From the NCBI GenBank assembly GCA_902760865.1, contig CACWID010000029.1:1-40910 (forward strand): a stretch of DNA of 40,910 bases, written 5' to 3'. The position numbers and the translations under genes were made by a program. Source of the DNA: an uncultured Bacteroidales bacterium. GTDB taxonomy: Bacteria > Bacteroidota > Bacteroidia > Bacteroidales > Muribaculaceae. The notes beneath the pieces are model-generated. The model was not told the DNA's origin, made no database searches, and saw only the letters and a program-made list of their open reading frames with translations. Below are positions 1-8,217 of this stretch, in pieces (position 1 is the stretch's first letter; each line of letters begins with the position of its first letter).

Positions 1-5
1 CCCCC

Positions 6-41
6 AACCGCCCTAATCCGAAATTTCAGATTAGGGCGGTT
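6..41. repeat. Hairpin overlapping RIT left end
   Basis: aaccgccctaatc (6-18) pairs perfectly with gattagggcggtt (29-41) around a 10-base loop. The right arm runs into the RIT terminal repeat. The segment aaccgccct (6-14) is also the last nine bases of the right end (3410-3418), so the element is bounded by direct copies of that nonamer. It could be the terminator of an upstream gene or part of the insertion target. Confidence 0.6.
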
Positions 42-72
42 ATGCGAAGCGGAATATTATGCGAACTATTAT
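33..72 (+). repeat. RIT left terminal inverted repeat
   Basis: This 40-bp sequence is the exact reverse complement of 3379-3418. It contains ttatgcgaa at 40-48 and 57-65; a third, inverted copy (ttcgcataa) lies at 113-121. These are likely recombinase binding sites, by inference from their symmetry at both ends. Confidence 0.92.
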
Positions 73-154
73 TTGCAATGTACGGTAAAACTGCAATTTA
101 ACCATCAAAAGTTTCGCATAATAGTATTACTTTGCGGCATTCATTATTAAAAAT

Positions 155-1354
155 ATGGACATATTATTATTAGAATCGAGATGGCCTTCCTTGCTAAAAT
201 ATTTACATAAGCAGGGATTCAGAAAGAGCTATATTAAACTCTTTTCAATAGAGTATTCAACAATGCTTCAAAAACTTAAAGCGGGTCTTTATTTGAGTTT
301 GTGCGATTACCAAGACAAGTTTATTGCGCATCATAGCCCCACCAAGACAACTTGGAGGCGCTATGCTGCCGTAAAGAAAATTGTTAGATATGTCTTGAGC
401 GGTGAGTACCCAATAACAATAGAACGAATGGCTATTGAAGAACTGCCCGAAGAATACCAGACTCTGATACGAGAATGTATCGCGCGAGACAAGGAAAAAG
501 GGAACTCACCAAAGAGTCAAAAGAACTACGAGGATAGCCTCAAGACGTTCTTCATCCATCTTTATAAGAATGGGATTCAGAACTTGTCAGAGGCAACAGA
601 AAATGTAGTTCAAAGCTACTTTACATGTGAAGGCAAGATAGTGCGTGGCTATAACACAATGATGCTAATCAAACGATTTCTCACTCTCTGTGATGACTGT
701 ATTGATGGCATTACATTGGAAAAAATACGTTCGTATTTGCCTTGCATAAAGAAAAAACACAAGTTGTATCCAGCTCTTACAGATAACGAAGCTCAAAAGA
801 TTAAAGATGTTTTGCTGAAGGATGATTCTGGCTTAAGTGAGTTGACCAAAGCTATCGGCTGCTTAGCGTTTTTTACAGGACTAAGAACGTGTGATATAGT
901 GGGACTTAGTATCCGAGACATTGATTGGAAAGACAAAACTATCCATGTTGTTCAAAGGAAAACACGAGTGCCAATTCACTTGTCATTGGATCCTGTTTTT
1001 GCTAATCACATTTATCGCTACATCACTCGGGAACGACCACAAAGTGGCGATAGCCATATTTTCATCAGAAAGATATCGAGAAGACCCATGGATTCACATG
1101 ATGCCTATAAGCAATGTGTTAAAATCATGTACAAGGCTGGAATTAGGCAAGTTGATGCTCGTCGAGGATTCCATTTGTTCCGACATTATCTGGCCACAAA
1201 AATGATTGACAATGGCAGCAACCTCGCTATAGTATCCGCAACATTGGGGCACAGAGATCCACGGACAACATTTGATTACTTGAGTTCGGATTATAAACAA
1301 TTGAAAAAATGCGCTTTATCAATAACAAACTATATTCGAGATGAAAACTATTGA
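155..1354 (+). CDS. ritA: RIT tyrosine recombinase RitA
   Basis: A 399-residue tyrosine recombinase (phage integrase family) and the first gene of the RIT trio. The N-terminal part (about 1-200) matches the SAM-like core-binding region in position. The catalytic domain follows with all expected residues: Arg244 (GLRTCDI), Lys269, His340 and Arg343 (HLFRH), His366 (LGHRD) and the nucleophile Tyr375. It should cut and join the element's ends together with RitB and RitC. The ATG at 155 lies behind the inner ttcgcataa motif (113-121) and a weak promoter-like attactttgc (126-135), so recombinase binding could repress its own promoter (inference). The end overlaps ritB by 14 bases. Confidence 0.88.
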   Translation: MDILLLESRWPSLLKYLHKQGFRKSYIKLFSIEYSTMLQKLKAGLYLSLCDYQDKFIAHHSPTKTTWRRYAAVKKIVRYVLSGEYPITIERMAIEELPEEYQTLIRECIARDKEKGNSPKSQKNYEDSLKTFFIHLYKNGIQNLSEATENVVQSYFTCEGKIVRGYNTMMLIKRFLTLCDDCIDGITLEKIRSYLPCIKKKHKLYPALTDNEAQKIKDVLLKDDSGLSELTKAIGCLAFFTGLRTCDIVGLSIRDIDWKDKTIHVVQRKTRVPIHLSLDPVFANHIYRYITRERPQSGDSHIFIRKISRRPMDSHDAYKQCVKIMYKAGIRQVDARRGFHLFRHYLATKMIDNGSNLAIVSATLGHRDPRTTFDYLSSDYKQLKKCALSITNYIRDENY

Positions 1355-2297
1355 TGAAATTGAAGAAGGATATGCTCGTTACCGAGCAATATCGCAAATT
1401 AAGCCAATGTGTTCTAATGTGAAGTGCTTTTTTAGATTTTGCAAAAGGTATTCACATGACGGTTACATTCGTCAGGAACACGCGGATTTATGGGCTGTGA
1501 AGCGGGAAAAGGAATCTCTGAACACCAACTATACTAGGGTTGTCGCTGTAAAGCGAATGCTTGACTTTGCCCGCTCAAAAGGTTGGACAGATGTGAAGAT
1601 AGATAAAAATGTGCGGTGGTACGCCCGTCCGAAGAAAATGATATTCTTGACAACAGATGAGATTGCAAAATTCTTCAAAGCCTGCGATGAGTATATAAGC
1701 ACTGCAGTGCAAATACGGAACAGACGCTTCAGGCTAAATCCTCTTTCTGCGAAAGTCCTGTTCTTGCTTATATACAGCGCAGGCTTGAGACCTATTGAAG
1801 CGAGGATGCTGTCCAGATCAGACGTTGATCTGAGAACTGGAGTCATATCCATTCGTGTTACGAAAGGCTATAGGGAACATGTCGTGGTCATGGATGACAA
1901 TATGCTAAGAGTCATGAGATCTTACGACGAAGTCATGGAGCGATCTGTTCCCGGCCGTGAAGCGTTTTTCTCAAAATACGATGGTTCCTACTTTAAGCAA
2001 AGTTGGTTCGCGACAAGCTTTAGGAATCGTTGGCATAAGTACAATGAACGATCGGCTGTTGCCTATAACTTCCGCCACAACTATGCTATTGAGAACATCA
2101 ACTCTTGGAATGAGGACGGAATAGAGAACAACTACGACAAGTTATTGTCCCTAAGTCGTTCTATGGGGCATAGTAAACTCGCTCACACCCTCTATTATTA
2201 CTCACTTTCTCCCCAATACGCTCAAGAAATAAGAAGACTGAGTTCAGAAAACATCAACAAAATCCTACATGATATTCCAAATGAAAACGAATACTAA
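1341..2297 (+). CDS. ritB: RIT tyrosine recombinase RitB
   Basis: A 318-residue tyrosine recombinase and the second gene of the trio. Catalytic-domain landmarks are Arg150 (GLRPIEA), Lys175 (VTKGYR), Arg245, His277 (GHSKL) and Tyr286. The usual box II His of HxxR is Tyr242 here (YNFRH), a substitution that could change activity or partner dependence. The gene overlaps ritA by 14 bases and ritC at its end, which points to translational coupling of all three. Like ritC it opens with ATGAAAAC. Confidence 0.86.
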   Translation: MKTIDEIEEGYARYRAISQIKPMCSNVKCFFRFCKRYSHDGYIRQEHADLWAVKREKESLNTNYTRVVAVKRMLDFARSKGWTDVKIDKNVRWYARPKKMIFLTTDEIAKFFKACDEYISTAVQIRNRRFRLNPLSAKVLFLLIYSAGLRPIEARMLSRSDVDLRTGVISIRVTKGYREHVVVMDDNMLRVMRSYDEVMERSVPGREAFFSKYDGSYFKQSWFATSFRNRWHKYNERSAVAYNFRHNYAIENINSWNEDGIENNYDKLLSLSRSMGHSKLAHTLYYYSLSPQYAQEIRRLSSENINKILHDIPNENEY

Positions 2298-3324
2298 GCA
2301 CCAATTACGAGACTTTCACAAACTAGCTTCGATGTTCAACAACTGGATTAATGAGTTGAGTGTGCTGAAATCCCAACACACGGTTGCCTCATACCGCACT
2401 TCCATGCGATTGTACATACAAGATTATCTTGTCAACGAGAAGGGGCTGGCTTTTAAGAGGTTCGATATCAGCACTGCGTTCTCCAAAAACACAATGAAGG
2501 AATGGCTTGAGTGGCTGCAAAATGCCAGGGACAACATGCCTCAGACAGTTAACTTGCGGTTAAGCAACCTGTGTGCTTTTTTGCAATACGCATCTGATAA
2601 TGATATCGGGTACATGGAGTATTATCTGAACGCCAAGTCAATAAAGCCAAGAAAGATCATCCCAACGAAAGTGAGCGGGATGAACGAAGCAGCACTTGAG
2701 ACTTTGATCAATACGCCTAACACAAGAACACGCATTGGACTTCGAGATACAGTCATAATGGGACTCATGTTCGCTACCGGGGCACGCATCAATGAAGTGC
2801 TTTCTTTGCGCATCAGAGACCTGAAACTGCCCAAAAAGAACGGTATTGATGGACGTGTGACTTTCTTGGGGAAAGGCAACAAGTATCGAACTATTGCTTT
2901 GTTGGAGGCATCTGTAAAGCAACTCATTTTATACATTAAGGTCTTTCACGGTACTCAACCCAATCTTGATGATCTTGTTTTCTATTCAAACACAAAAGGA
3001 CGGAAATCAAAAATCACACAAAGGGCAATTGATTTTAGGCTAAAAAAGTATGCAGAAATGGCAAGAGAAAAATGTGATGAAGTCCCTAAGTCATTACACT
3101 CGCACCAGTTCCGACATTCCAGGGCAACTTTGTGGATAAAAGAAGGGCACAACCTTGTAGCCGTATCCCGCCTTCTAGGACATGAAAGCGTCATCACAAC
3201 AATGCATTATCTCGATATCACACCTCAAATGATGTCTGAAGCTATGCAGAAAGCCTTAGACGTCGCAGATGTAGAACAGGAATGGAAAGACGAGGAAGAT
3301 ATGATGGCATACTTCAATTTTTAA
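2281..3324 (+). CDS. ritC: RIT tyrosine recombinase RitC
   Basis: A tyrosine recombinase of 347 residues from the ATG at 2281. An in-frame ATG at 2269 would add four residues; 2281 is preferred because ritB also opens with ATGAAAAC and the overlap is shorter. The N-terminal core-binding domain (about 15-115) is followed by a full catalytic set: Arg169 (GARINE), Lys198 (GKGNK), His275 and Arg278 (HQFRH), His301 (LGHES) and Tyr310. It overlaps the end of ritB and stops 54 bases before the right terminal repeat, so it is the last gene of the element. Confidence 0.88.
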   Translation: MKTNTKHQLRDFHKLASMFNNWINELSVLKSQHTVASYRTSMRLYIQDYLVNEKGLAFKRFDISTAFSKNTMKEWLEWLQNARDNMPQTVNLRLSNLCAFLQYASDNDIGYMEYYLNAKSIKPRKIIPTKVSGMNEAALETLINTPNTRTRIGLRDTVIMGLMFATGARINEVLSLRIRDLKLPKKNGIDGRVTFLGKGNKYRTIALLEASVKQLILYIKVFHGTQPNLDDLVFYSNTKGRKSKITQRAIDFRLKKYAEMAREKCDEVPKSLHSHQFRHSRATLWIKEGHNLVAVSRLLGHESVITTMHYLDITPQMMSEAMQKALDVADVEQEWKDEEDMMAYFNF

Positions 3325-3378
3325 TATTATAATGCGAAAATTTTTATTGCAAAAAAGCGATTCTACCGCTCATTAGAT

Positions 3379-3418
3379 ATAATAGTTCGCATAATATTCC
3401 GCTTCGCATAACCGCCCT
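3379..3418 (-). repeat. RIT right terminal inverted repeat
   Basis: This is the exact reverse complement of 33-72. It contains ttcgcataa at 3386-3394 and 3403-3411; an 8-of-9 copy in the opposite sense (taatgcgaa) lies just inside at 3330-3338. Confidence 0.92.
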
Positions 3419-4637
3419 GCGGACCCTGCGGAGCGTGTTACAAACTCGCTTTCATTAAAAGCGCTATATGCAGGGCGATTTTGGCATTGTGCGGTGATGA
3501 TGCTGACGTGCGTGAGCGCATCCGACACGCAGTATCGGTTGCGCTTATGCTCGTCAATACCGCTGATTTCTGTGCGACAACATCGTGCCTTGAACTTGTT
3601 CCAGGCTTGATGTTGTGCTCTGGCGATGGCGATGGGCGGTGAAGCGCAGGCAAGGGAGCGCAGAATGGCGACAGAGGCTAGAGTGTGCCCCAGGCTCACA
3701 GCACCGATACCCCTGAGCGCAGCGAAAACAGCGGGGCGCGGAGGGAATGTAGTGGAGGCACAAGATGAGTGGAGTCATCGTGAGTGCCACGCGGGATGCA
3801 GGCGTTGCGGGGCAATCTCCGATTGAGCATCGGGCTTGCGGAACGTCAGGATCGGGTTGAGGACGAAGGACGAGCCCGATACCAGTGCAGCGAGCTGGGT
3901 GCATCCCCGCACCCGCCGTAAGCAGACCGCCTTGAACCGCAGGTGATGCACTGTCGATGACGCAGCGAAGCGCAGTGCGGAACGGGAATGACCGCAGCAA
4001 CCGGCTGTATGGGGTGTCGGCGCGGACAGTGAGCCTGACCAGGCACTCTCCAGCTGATAAGTCAGTCATTCGGAGCGGACGCATTCGGAGCGGAACGGCC
4101 CATCGCCAGCGGGGCTCGTGGGTGGGCCAATCGCTGCAGGTGATGAAAAGATTCACCTAATGGCCGATGGCTTGACCTTAAGATCGATGGCCATGCCGCA
4201 GGCTACACCGACGGCGACCGAGCGAAGTGAGGTTTGCTCCCGTTCGGTCGCGAGCTTAAGGTTGCCGACGGTATGGGGCTTGTCCCCTGGAGCCTTAGCC
4301 GACGTGCCTGGATGAAAGTAGTGGACGAGTATGGCATGGGGCTGGCAGCATCGATACCTCCGAGCGTAGCGAGAACGCTGGGCTTGATTGAGGAGCGTGC
4401 ATCAAATCTAGCGTAGTGAGACCTGATGCGTCAGCGACGAAACGAGCCGTGCGTGTGAGGTCTCGATGCGGACAGACAGCCCGATAAGGCACTCACGGTA
4501 ACGGAGTGGTCCCGACACGGCGGTAACGGCGGCATCGCCATCGATGAGCGGTACGAACAAAATGATTACCGCCGAGCGAAGTCGACCAACGGCATGAGGC
4601 TGTAGTAATGATGATCTTTCGTTGAGATTTCTCGGCT
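3419..4637. other. GC-rich block without genes
   Basis: More than 1.2 kb lies between the RIT element and the end of the next gene with no credible coding sequence. Open frames here on both strands are rich in Arg, Cys, Pro and Ser, overlap each other and look like no family. Short motifs of the type gagcgNagcgag recur and the DNA is highly self-complementary in places, which would suit structured RNA or a decayed repeat. The part from 4048 to 4552 has a second copy at 8841-9303. Confidence 0.7.
4048..4552 (+). repeat. Long non-coding direct repeat, copy A
   Basis: This 505-base segment aligns along its whole length with 8841-9303 in the same orientation, with about nine of ten positions alike by eye. 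It carries 28 extra bases near 4230-4260 and 14 extra bases near 4525. Both indels break the reading frame or lie in frameless DNA, which fits a non-coding element. It ends 85 bases before the aldo-keto reductase stop codon, so it lies downstream of that operon. Confidence 0.9.
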
Positions 4638-5438
4638 TTACCACCAGTTGAATTGGCTGCGACCGGTGTCGAGGCCTTTGATGGCTTGCATCTCGGCATC
4701 GCTGAGCGAGAAGTCGAAGAGGTCGAGGTTTTCCTGCATGCGTTGCTTGTGGGTGGTTTTGGGAATGACATCGATGCCCTGCTGCAAGAGCCATCGCAAT
4801 CCCACCTGTGCAATCGTCTTGCCGTGGCAGTCGGCAATCGCCTGCAGCACTGGGTCACGGAAGAATCCGTTTTGTCCACAGGCCAACGGCGACCAGGACT
4901 CGTGCCAGGTGCCGTGCTGCTGCAACAGGCGGTGCATGGCCGTCTGCTGGCGATAGACGTGTGTCTCGATCTGGTTGACCGCGGGAATGACCTTGCAATG
5001 GGCAATCAGATTCAGGTAGTTCTCCTGCATGAAGTTGGCAACACCTATTGAGCGCAGCAGTCCCATCTGGCGGGCGTCTTCCATCGCCTGGTACTGGCTG
5101 ATGAAGTCGCCCGACGGCTCGTGGATGAGAAACAGGTCGATGTAATCGAGCCCGATTGTGCGCAGCGAGTTTTCAATGGAGCGCATGGTGTCGCCGTAGC
5201 CCCGTACGCCCCAAAGTTTTGTCGTGACAAAGACTTCTTCCCTGGGCAGACATGATGCCTTGACCGCTAGTCCCACCTCGTGCTCGTTGCCGTAGCACTG
5301 GGCGGTGTCGATATGGCGGTAGCCCACCTCCAGGGCGTCGGTCACGCACTGCTGCGTGATGCGCCGAGGCATCTGATAGGTGCCGAAGCCAACCATCGGC
5401 ATCGTGTGCCCGTCGTTCAATCTCACGTATTGCTCCAT
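4638..5438 (-). CDS. Aldo/keto reductase (AKR5-like)
   Basis: A 266-residue NADPH-dependent aldo/keto reductase of the diketogluconate reductase type, expected to reduce aldehydes or ketones in the cytoplasm. The TIM-barrel landmarks are in place: the N-terminal MVGFGTYQM, then the catalytic tetrad Asp44 and Tyr49 (HIDTAQCYGNE), Lys74 (TTKLWG) and His106 (LFLIHEP), and a C-terminal nucleotide-binding stretch with VIPKTTHKQRMQEN. Length and ends are normal. It is the last gene of a three-gene minus-strand operon; its ATG is one base past the stop codon of the upstream SDR gene. The substrate cannot be read from the sequence. Confidence 0.9.
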   Translation of the reverse strand: MEQYVRLNDGHTMPMVGFGTYQMPRRITQQCVTDALEVGYRHIDTAQCYGNEHEVGLAVKASCLPREEVFVTTKLWGVRGYGDTMRSIENSLRTIGLDYIDLFLIHEPSGDFISQYQAMEDARQMGLLRSIGVANFMQENYLNLIAHCKVIPAVNQIETHVYRQQTAMHRLLQQHGTWHESWSPLACGQNGFFRDPVLQAIADCHGKTIAQVGLRWLLQQGIDVIPKTTHKQRMQENLDLFDFSLSDAEMQAIKGLDTGRSQFNWW

Positions 5439-5439
5439 C

Positions 5440-6087
5440 CTACTCGTACTTCACTTCCCAGTCCTTGCGATCCTGGTACATCTGCCAGTAGGATTCGGCG
5501 ATATTGGCGGGGGCAAAATGTTCGTTGCCGCCGACGATGCCGCACACCATCACCGTCCCCACAAAAATGCCACGGGGCTCCAGTTCGTTGTGCATGGCCA
5601 GGGCCAGCCCACGCAGGGCTCCCTTGTCCATGGACAGGCACAGGTAGCCGGGGAACGGGCTCAAGCAGGCCACGCCACCTGTCAGCAGAATGGCCCCGCG
5701 CTTGGCGGCAAATTCATCGCTGACGACGGCCTTGATGCATGAGTAGGCGCCCACGACATCGGCCGTGAAGTGGCGGATGATGTCCTGTTCGGTCAACGGC
5801 TGCTCGTCGGGCGTGGTGATGCCCACGTTATAGACCAGCACATCGGGCGTGCCCACCTCGTCGTGAACACGCGCGAAGGCGGCCTTCACACTCTCGACAT
5901 CGGTCACGTCGCAGGGAACGGTGCTCGTTTCATAGCCCTGCTCGGCGAATGCCTGCTGATACTGGTTCAACGCCTCGGCGCGGCGTGCCATCAGCAAGAC
6001 ACGGAAATCCTCCTTGGCAAAGCGCTCTGCAATGTGGTTGCCCAGTCCCTGACCGGCGCCGACCACGATAATCGTTTTCTTGCTCAT
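5440..6087 (-). CDS. Atypical short-chain dehydrogenase (SDR)
   Basis: A Rossmann-fold SDR-family protein of 215 residues from the ATG at 6087; the frame runs 13 codons further upstream, but MSKKTIIVVGAG is the normal family start. The dinucleotide site GAGQGLG (10-16), the Asp in PCDVTD (60) and YNVG (86-89) in place of NNAG are visible. At the active site the YxxxK motif reads LSMDK, so Leu151 stands where the catalytic Tyr should be, with Lys155 kept, and the usual Ser near 138 is Gly. It is therefore either an atypical dehydrogenase or a non-catalytic partner. It is the middle gene between two aldo/keto reductases. Confidence 0.82.
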   Translation of the reverse strand: MSKKTIIVVGAGQGLGNHIAERFAKEDFRVLLMARRAEALNQYQQAFAEQGYETSTVPCDVTDVESVKAAFARVHDEVGTPDVLVYNVGITTPDEQPLTEQDIIRHFTADVVGAYSCIKAVVSDEFAAKRGAILLTGGVACLSPFPGYLCLSMDKGALRGLALAMHNELEPRGIFVGTVMVCGIVGGNEHFAPANIAESYWQMYQDRKDWEVKYE

Positions 6088-6109
6088 ATTCTTATCGTTT
6101 TTAAAGTGA

Positions 6110-7126
6110 TTATTTCTTATAGACATCTCCCTGGTCCCTGGTGCTCTCTGGCACCGAGGCCAGTTTGTTCAGACCGGTGCGGTCACCATAGATGGTGAGT
6201 TTGTCGAGTTCGGTGGTCAACGCCTGATACTCTTCCTGGGTCAACTCGACATCGGCAGCGCCAAGGTTCTCCACGACACGTTCCTCGCGGCGCATGCCGG
6301 GGATGGGCACCAGCTGCTCGTAGGCCATCAGGTCCCATGCCAATGAGATCTGAGCGGGTGTACAGCCCTTCTCGCTGGCATAGCGGTTGATGAGGTCGAT
6401 GATCGGTTGGTTGCGGCGCATGTTCTCCTTGTCAAAGCGGCTGATGACCGTGCGCAGGTCGTCGCCCTTGAACTCGCTCTGCGCCGTGTAGCGGGCGCTG
6501 AGGAATCCGTTGGCCATGGGTGAGAAGGCGACAAATCCGATGCCCAGTTCACGGCACAGGGGCAAGACGTCGCTTTCCCACTGGCGTGCCATCATCGAAT
6601 ACTCGCTCTGGATGGCGGTGATCGGTGTCACGGCATTGGCCTTGAGGATTTGGTCGGCCTTGGGCGACGACTGTCCCCATGCGCGGATTTTGCCCTCCTT
6701 GATGAGTTTGCCCATGACATGGGCCACTTCCTCCTCGTTGCCGTCGCGCATCTGATGCTCGGTGTACAGGTCGATGTAGTCGGTGCCCAGACGTTGCAGC
6801 TGCCCCTCGAGCGTTTTGCGTATGCCCGCCTCGCTGAGCTTGTCTTCGGGGAAATGATGCCCTGGCAGTTTCTCGGGCCAGAACTTGTCGCTGATGATGA
6901 CTTGGTCACGCGGCAACTCTTTCAGTGCTTTCCCTACAAACTCCTCGTTGCCAAAGTAACTGTACATTTCGGCTGTGTCAAAGAAGTTGCATCCCAGTTC
7001 AAATGCCTTGTGAACCAGTCGTACGCCCTCGCGCTCATCGGGGCAGGTGCCATAAGCGTGTGTGAAACCCATACAGCCCATTCCGATGGCCGACACTTCC
7101 AAATCTCTTAATTTTCTTGTCTTCAT
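6110..7126 (-). CDS. Aldo/keto reductase (AKR13/YakC-like)
   Basis: A 338-residue aldo/keto reductase from the ATG at 7126; the upstream extension to 7165 overlaps the promoter box at 7162-7170 and is unlikely. The tetrad is Asp50 and Tyr55 (FFDTAEMYS), Lys81 (SDKFW) and His124 (YTEHQ). The cofactor-binding end around PGMRREERVVENLGA is typical of the AKR13-type enzymes. It opens the operon AKR13-SDR-AKR5 and is divergent from an AraC-family regulator, the usual place for the operon's own activator. The substrate is unknown; reactive carbonyl detoxification is one possibility. Confidence 0.9.
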   Translation of the reverse strand: MKTRKLRDLEVSAIGMGCMGFTHAYGTCPDEREGVRLVHKAFELGCNFFDTAEMYSYFGNEEFVGKALKELPRDQVIISDKFWPEKLPGHHFPEDKLSEAGIRKTLEGQLQRLGTDYIDLYTEHQMRDGNEEEVAHVMGKLIKEGKIRAWGQSSPKADQILKANAVTPITAIQSEYSMMARQWESDVLPLCRELGIGFVAFSPMANGFLSARYTAQSEFKGDDLRTVISRFDKENMRRNQPIIDLINRYASEKGCTPAQISLAWDLMAYEQLVPIPGMRREERVVENLGAADVELTQEEYQALTTELDKLTIYGDRTGLNKLASVPESTRDQGDVYKK

Positions 7127-7161
7127 TTTTGCGGTTGATGATGTGTTAAACTTTTCATGCC

Positions 7162-7170
7162 GCAAAATTA
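7162..7170 (-). promoter_or_regulatory. -7 box for oxidoreductase operon
   Basis: TAATTTTGC on the minus strand matches the Bacteroidota TAnnTTTG -7 consensus and lies 36 bases before the ATG at 7126. No clear -33 element was seen, which fits an activator-dependent promoter. Confidence 0.6.
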
Positions 7171-7257
7171 CTGCTGTCCGCTGGAGGCGGAATTACGAAA
7201 ATGTGCAATAAGATTTATAAAATCGGAACAAAACAGGTTTGTTTTGGTTTTATTTGC

Positions 7258-7266
7258 TATTTTTGC
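7258..7266 (+). promoter_or_regulatory. -7 box for araC-type gene
   Basis: TATTTTTGC fits TAnnTTTG and lies 23 bases before the ATG at 7290. It rules out the in-frame start at 7239, which would lie upstream of the transcript. Confidence 0.6.
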
Positions 7267-7289
7267 CGTCGAAATTAAGAGATAAGCGT

Positions 7290-8135
7290 ATGTTCACACC
7301 CTTTGTTACCGACGAGCATCCAGTGGCCATCTACTCGGGCATTCCGCCGCAATACACCAGCGACGGGTTGGCCATCGACTGTGCCCTGGTGCTGCATGTT
7401 CTCAAGGGCACGGCACGCATCCGCTGCAATCTCGAGGTCATCAATGAACGGCCGGGTAGCGTCGTGCTGTTCAATCCCGGTGATGCCATCATGGTGGAGC
7501 AGCGGTCGCCGGACTTCGAGGTGGAGATCCTGGCCTTCAGCAGTTTCATCCAGTTGGCTGCTTTGAACCAGTTGGAGGGAGTCAGTACTGGTGCCCTGCG
7601 CAAGTCCTTCATCCTCGATGATCCTGCCGTCGCCTCGGCCACCAGCGGCATGGTATCGGTGATCCGCTCTGCGCTCGGGGTGAGTAGCGTGCGTGAGTTG
7701 TACTTTATCACGGTCATGCAGTTGCGGGCCTTCTATATGCTTTATCACGTGATGCTGCGCAGGCAGCATATCGGGGTCGAGACCTTCAAGAGCCGCGCCG
7801 ACGAACTGTTCTTCCGTTTCCGCCAGCTGCTGGGCGAGCATTGCCGCACCTCGCGCAATGTCGCCTTCTATGCCGAGAAGCTGTGCATCACTACACGTTA
7901 CCTCAACGACATCGTGAGGCAACATTACGGCCGTTCCCCCAAGGAGGCCATCGACATCTATACCATCATGCAGATCCGTCTCGACCTGTTGCAGACCGAT
8001 ATCACGCCCACCGAACTTGCCTATCGGTACAACTTCTCCAGCCCTTCCTTCTTCAGCGACTACTTCCGCCGCAACGCCGGCTACACCCCACAGGAATACC
8101 GCCGACAAAACACCTTTGGGAAGGTTATTCCTTAG
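7290..8135 (+). CDS. AraC-family transcriptional regulator
   Basis: A 281-residue regulator. The N-terminal half (about 1-150) is a cupin-like sensing domain with NERPGSVVLFNPGDAIM. The C-terminal part (about 185-275) is the double helix-turn-helix DNA-binding domain, with YAEKLCITTRYLNDIVRQ for the first helix pair and ELAYRYNFSSPSFFSDYFRR for the second, ending in the conserved GYTPQEYRR. It is transcribed away from the AKR-SDR-AKR operon across a shared intergenic region, so it probably controls that operon in response to a small molecule (inference). The ATG at 7290 was chosen because the promoter lies just before it. Confidence 0.92.
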   Translation: MFTPFVTDEHPVAIYSGIPPQYTSDGLAIDCALVLHVLKGTARIRCNLEVINERPGSVVLFNPGDAIMVEQRSPDFEVEILAFSSFIQLAALNQLEGVSTGALRKSFILDDPAVASATSGMVSVIRSALGVSSVRELYFITVMQLRAFYMLYHVMLRRQHIGVETFKSRADELFFRFRQLLGEHCRTSRNVAFYAEKLCITTRYLNDIVRQHYGRSPKEAIDIYTIMQIRLDLLQTDITPTELAYRYNFSSPSFFSDYFRRNAGYTPQEYRRQNTFGKVIP

Positions 8136-8217
8136 GAAAAATGCACGAACAGCATGTTTATTCGTTAGAAAAAGTGTAACTTCGTGGCAATTATTCCTTC
8201 GAAATAAATGACAGGAC

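Larger units (their letters stand above)
33..3418 (+). mobile_element. RIT element (recombinase in trio)
   Basis: Three tyrosine recombinase genes overlap head to tail in one orientation and fill the interval between two terminal inverted repeats, 33-72 and 3379-3418, which are identical over 40 bp. This is the defining layout of RIT elements, in which RitA, RitB and RitC travel together without cargo. Each terminal repeat holds two direct copies of ttatgcgaa, and a third, inverted copy lies just inside each end. No cargo gene is present. The element sits at the edge of a GC-rich non-coding block; only 32 bases of its left flank are visible. Confidence 0.88.

Noticed and set aside
3554-4156. 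200-codon minus-strand open frame in the GC-rich block
   Set aside because: The product is rich in Arg, Cys, Pro and Ser, overlaps frames on the other strand and is not kept between the two repeat copies, which differ by 28- and 14-base indels.
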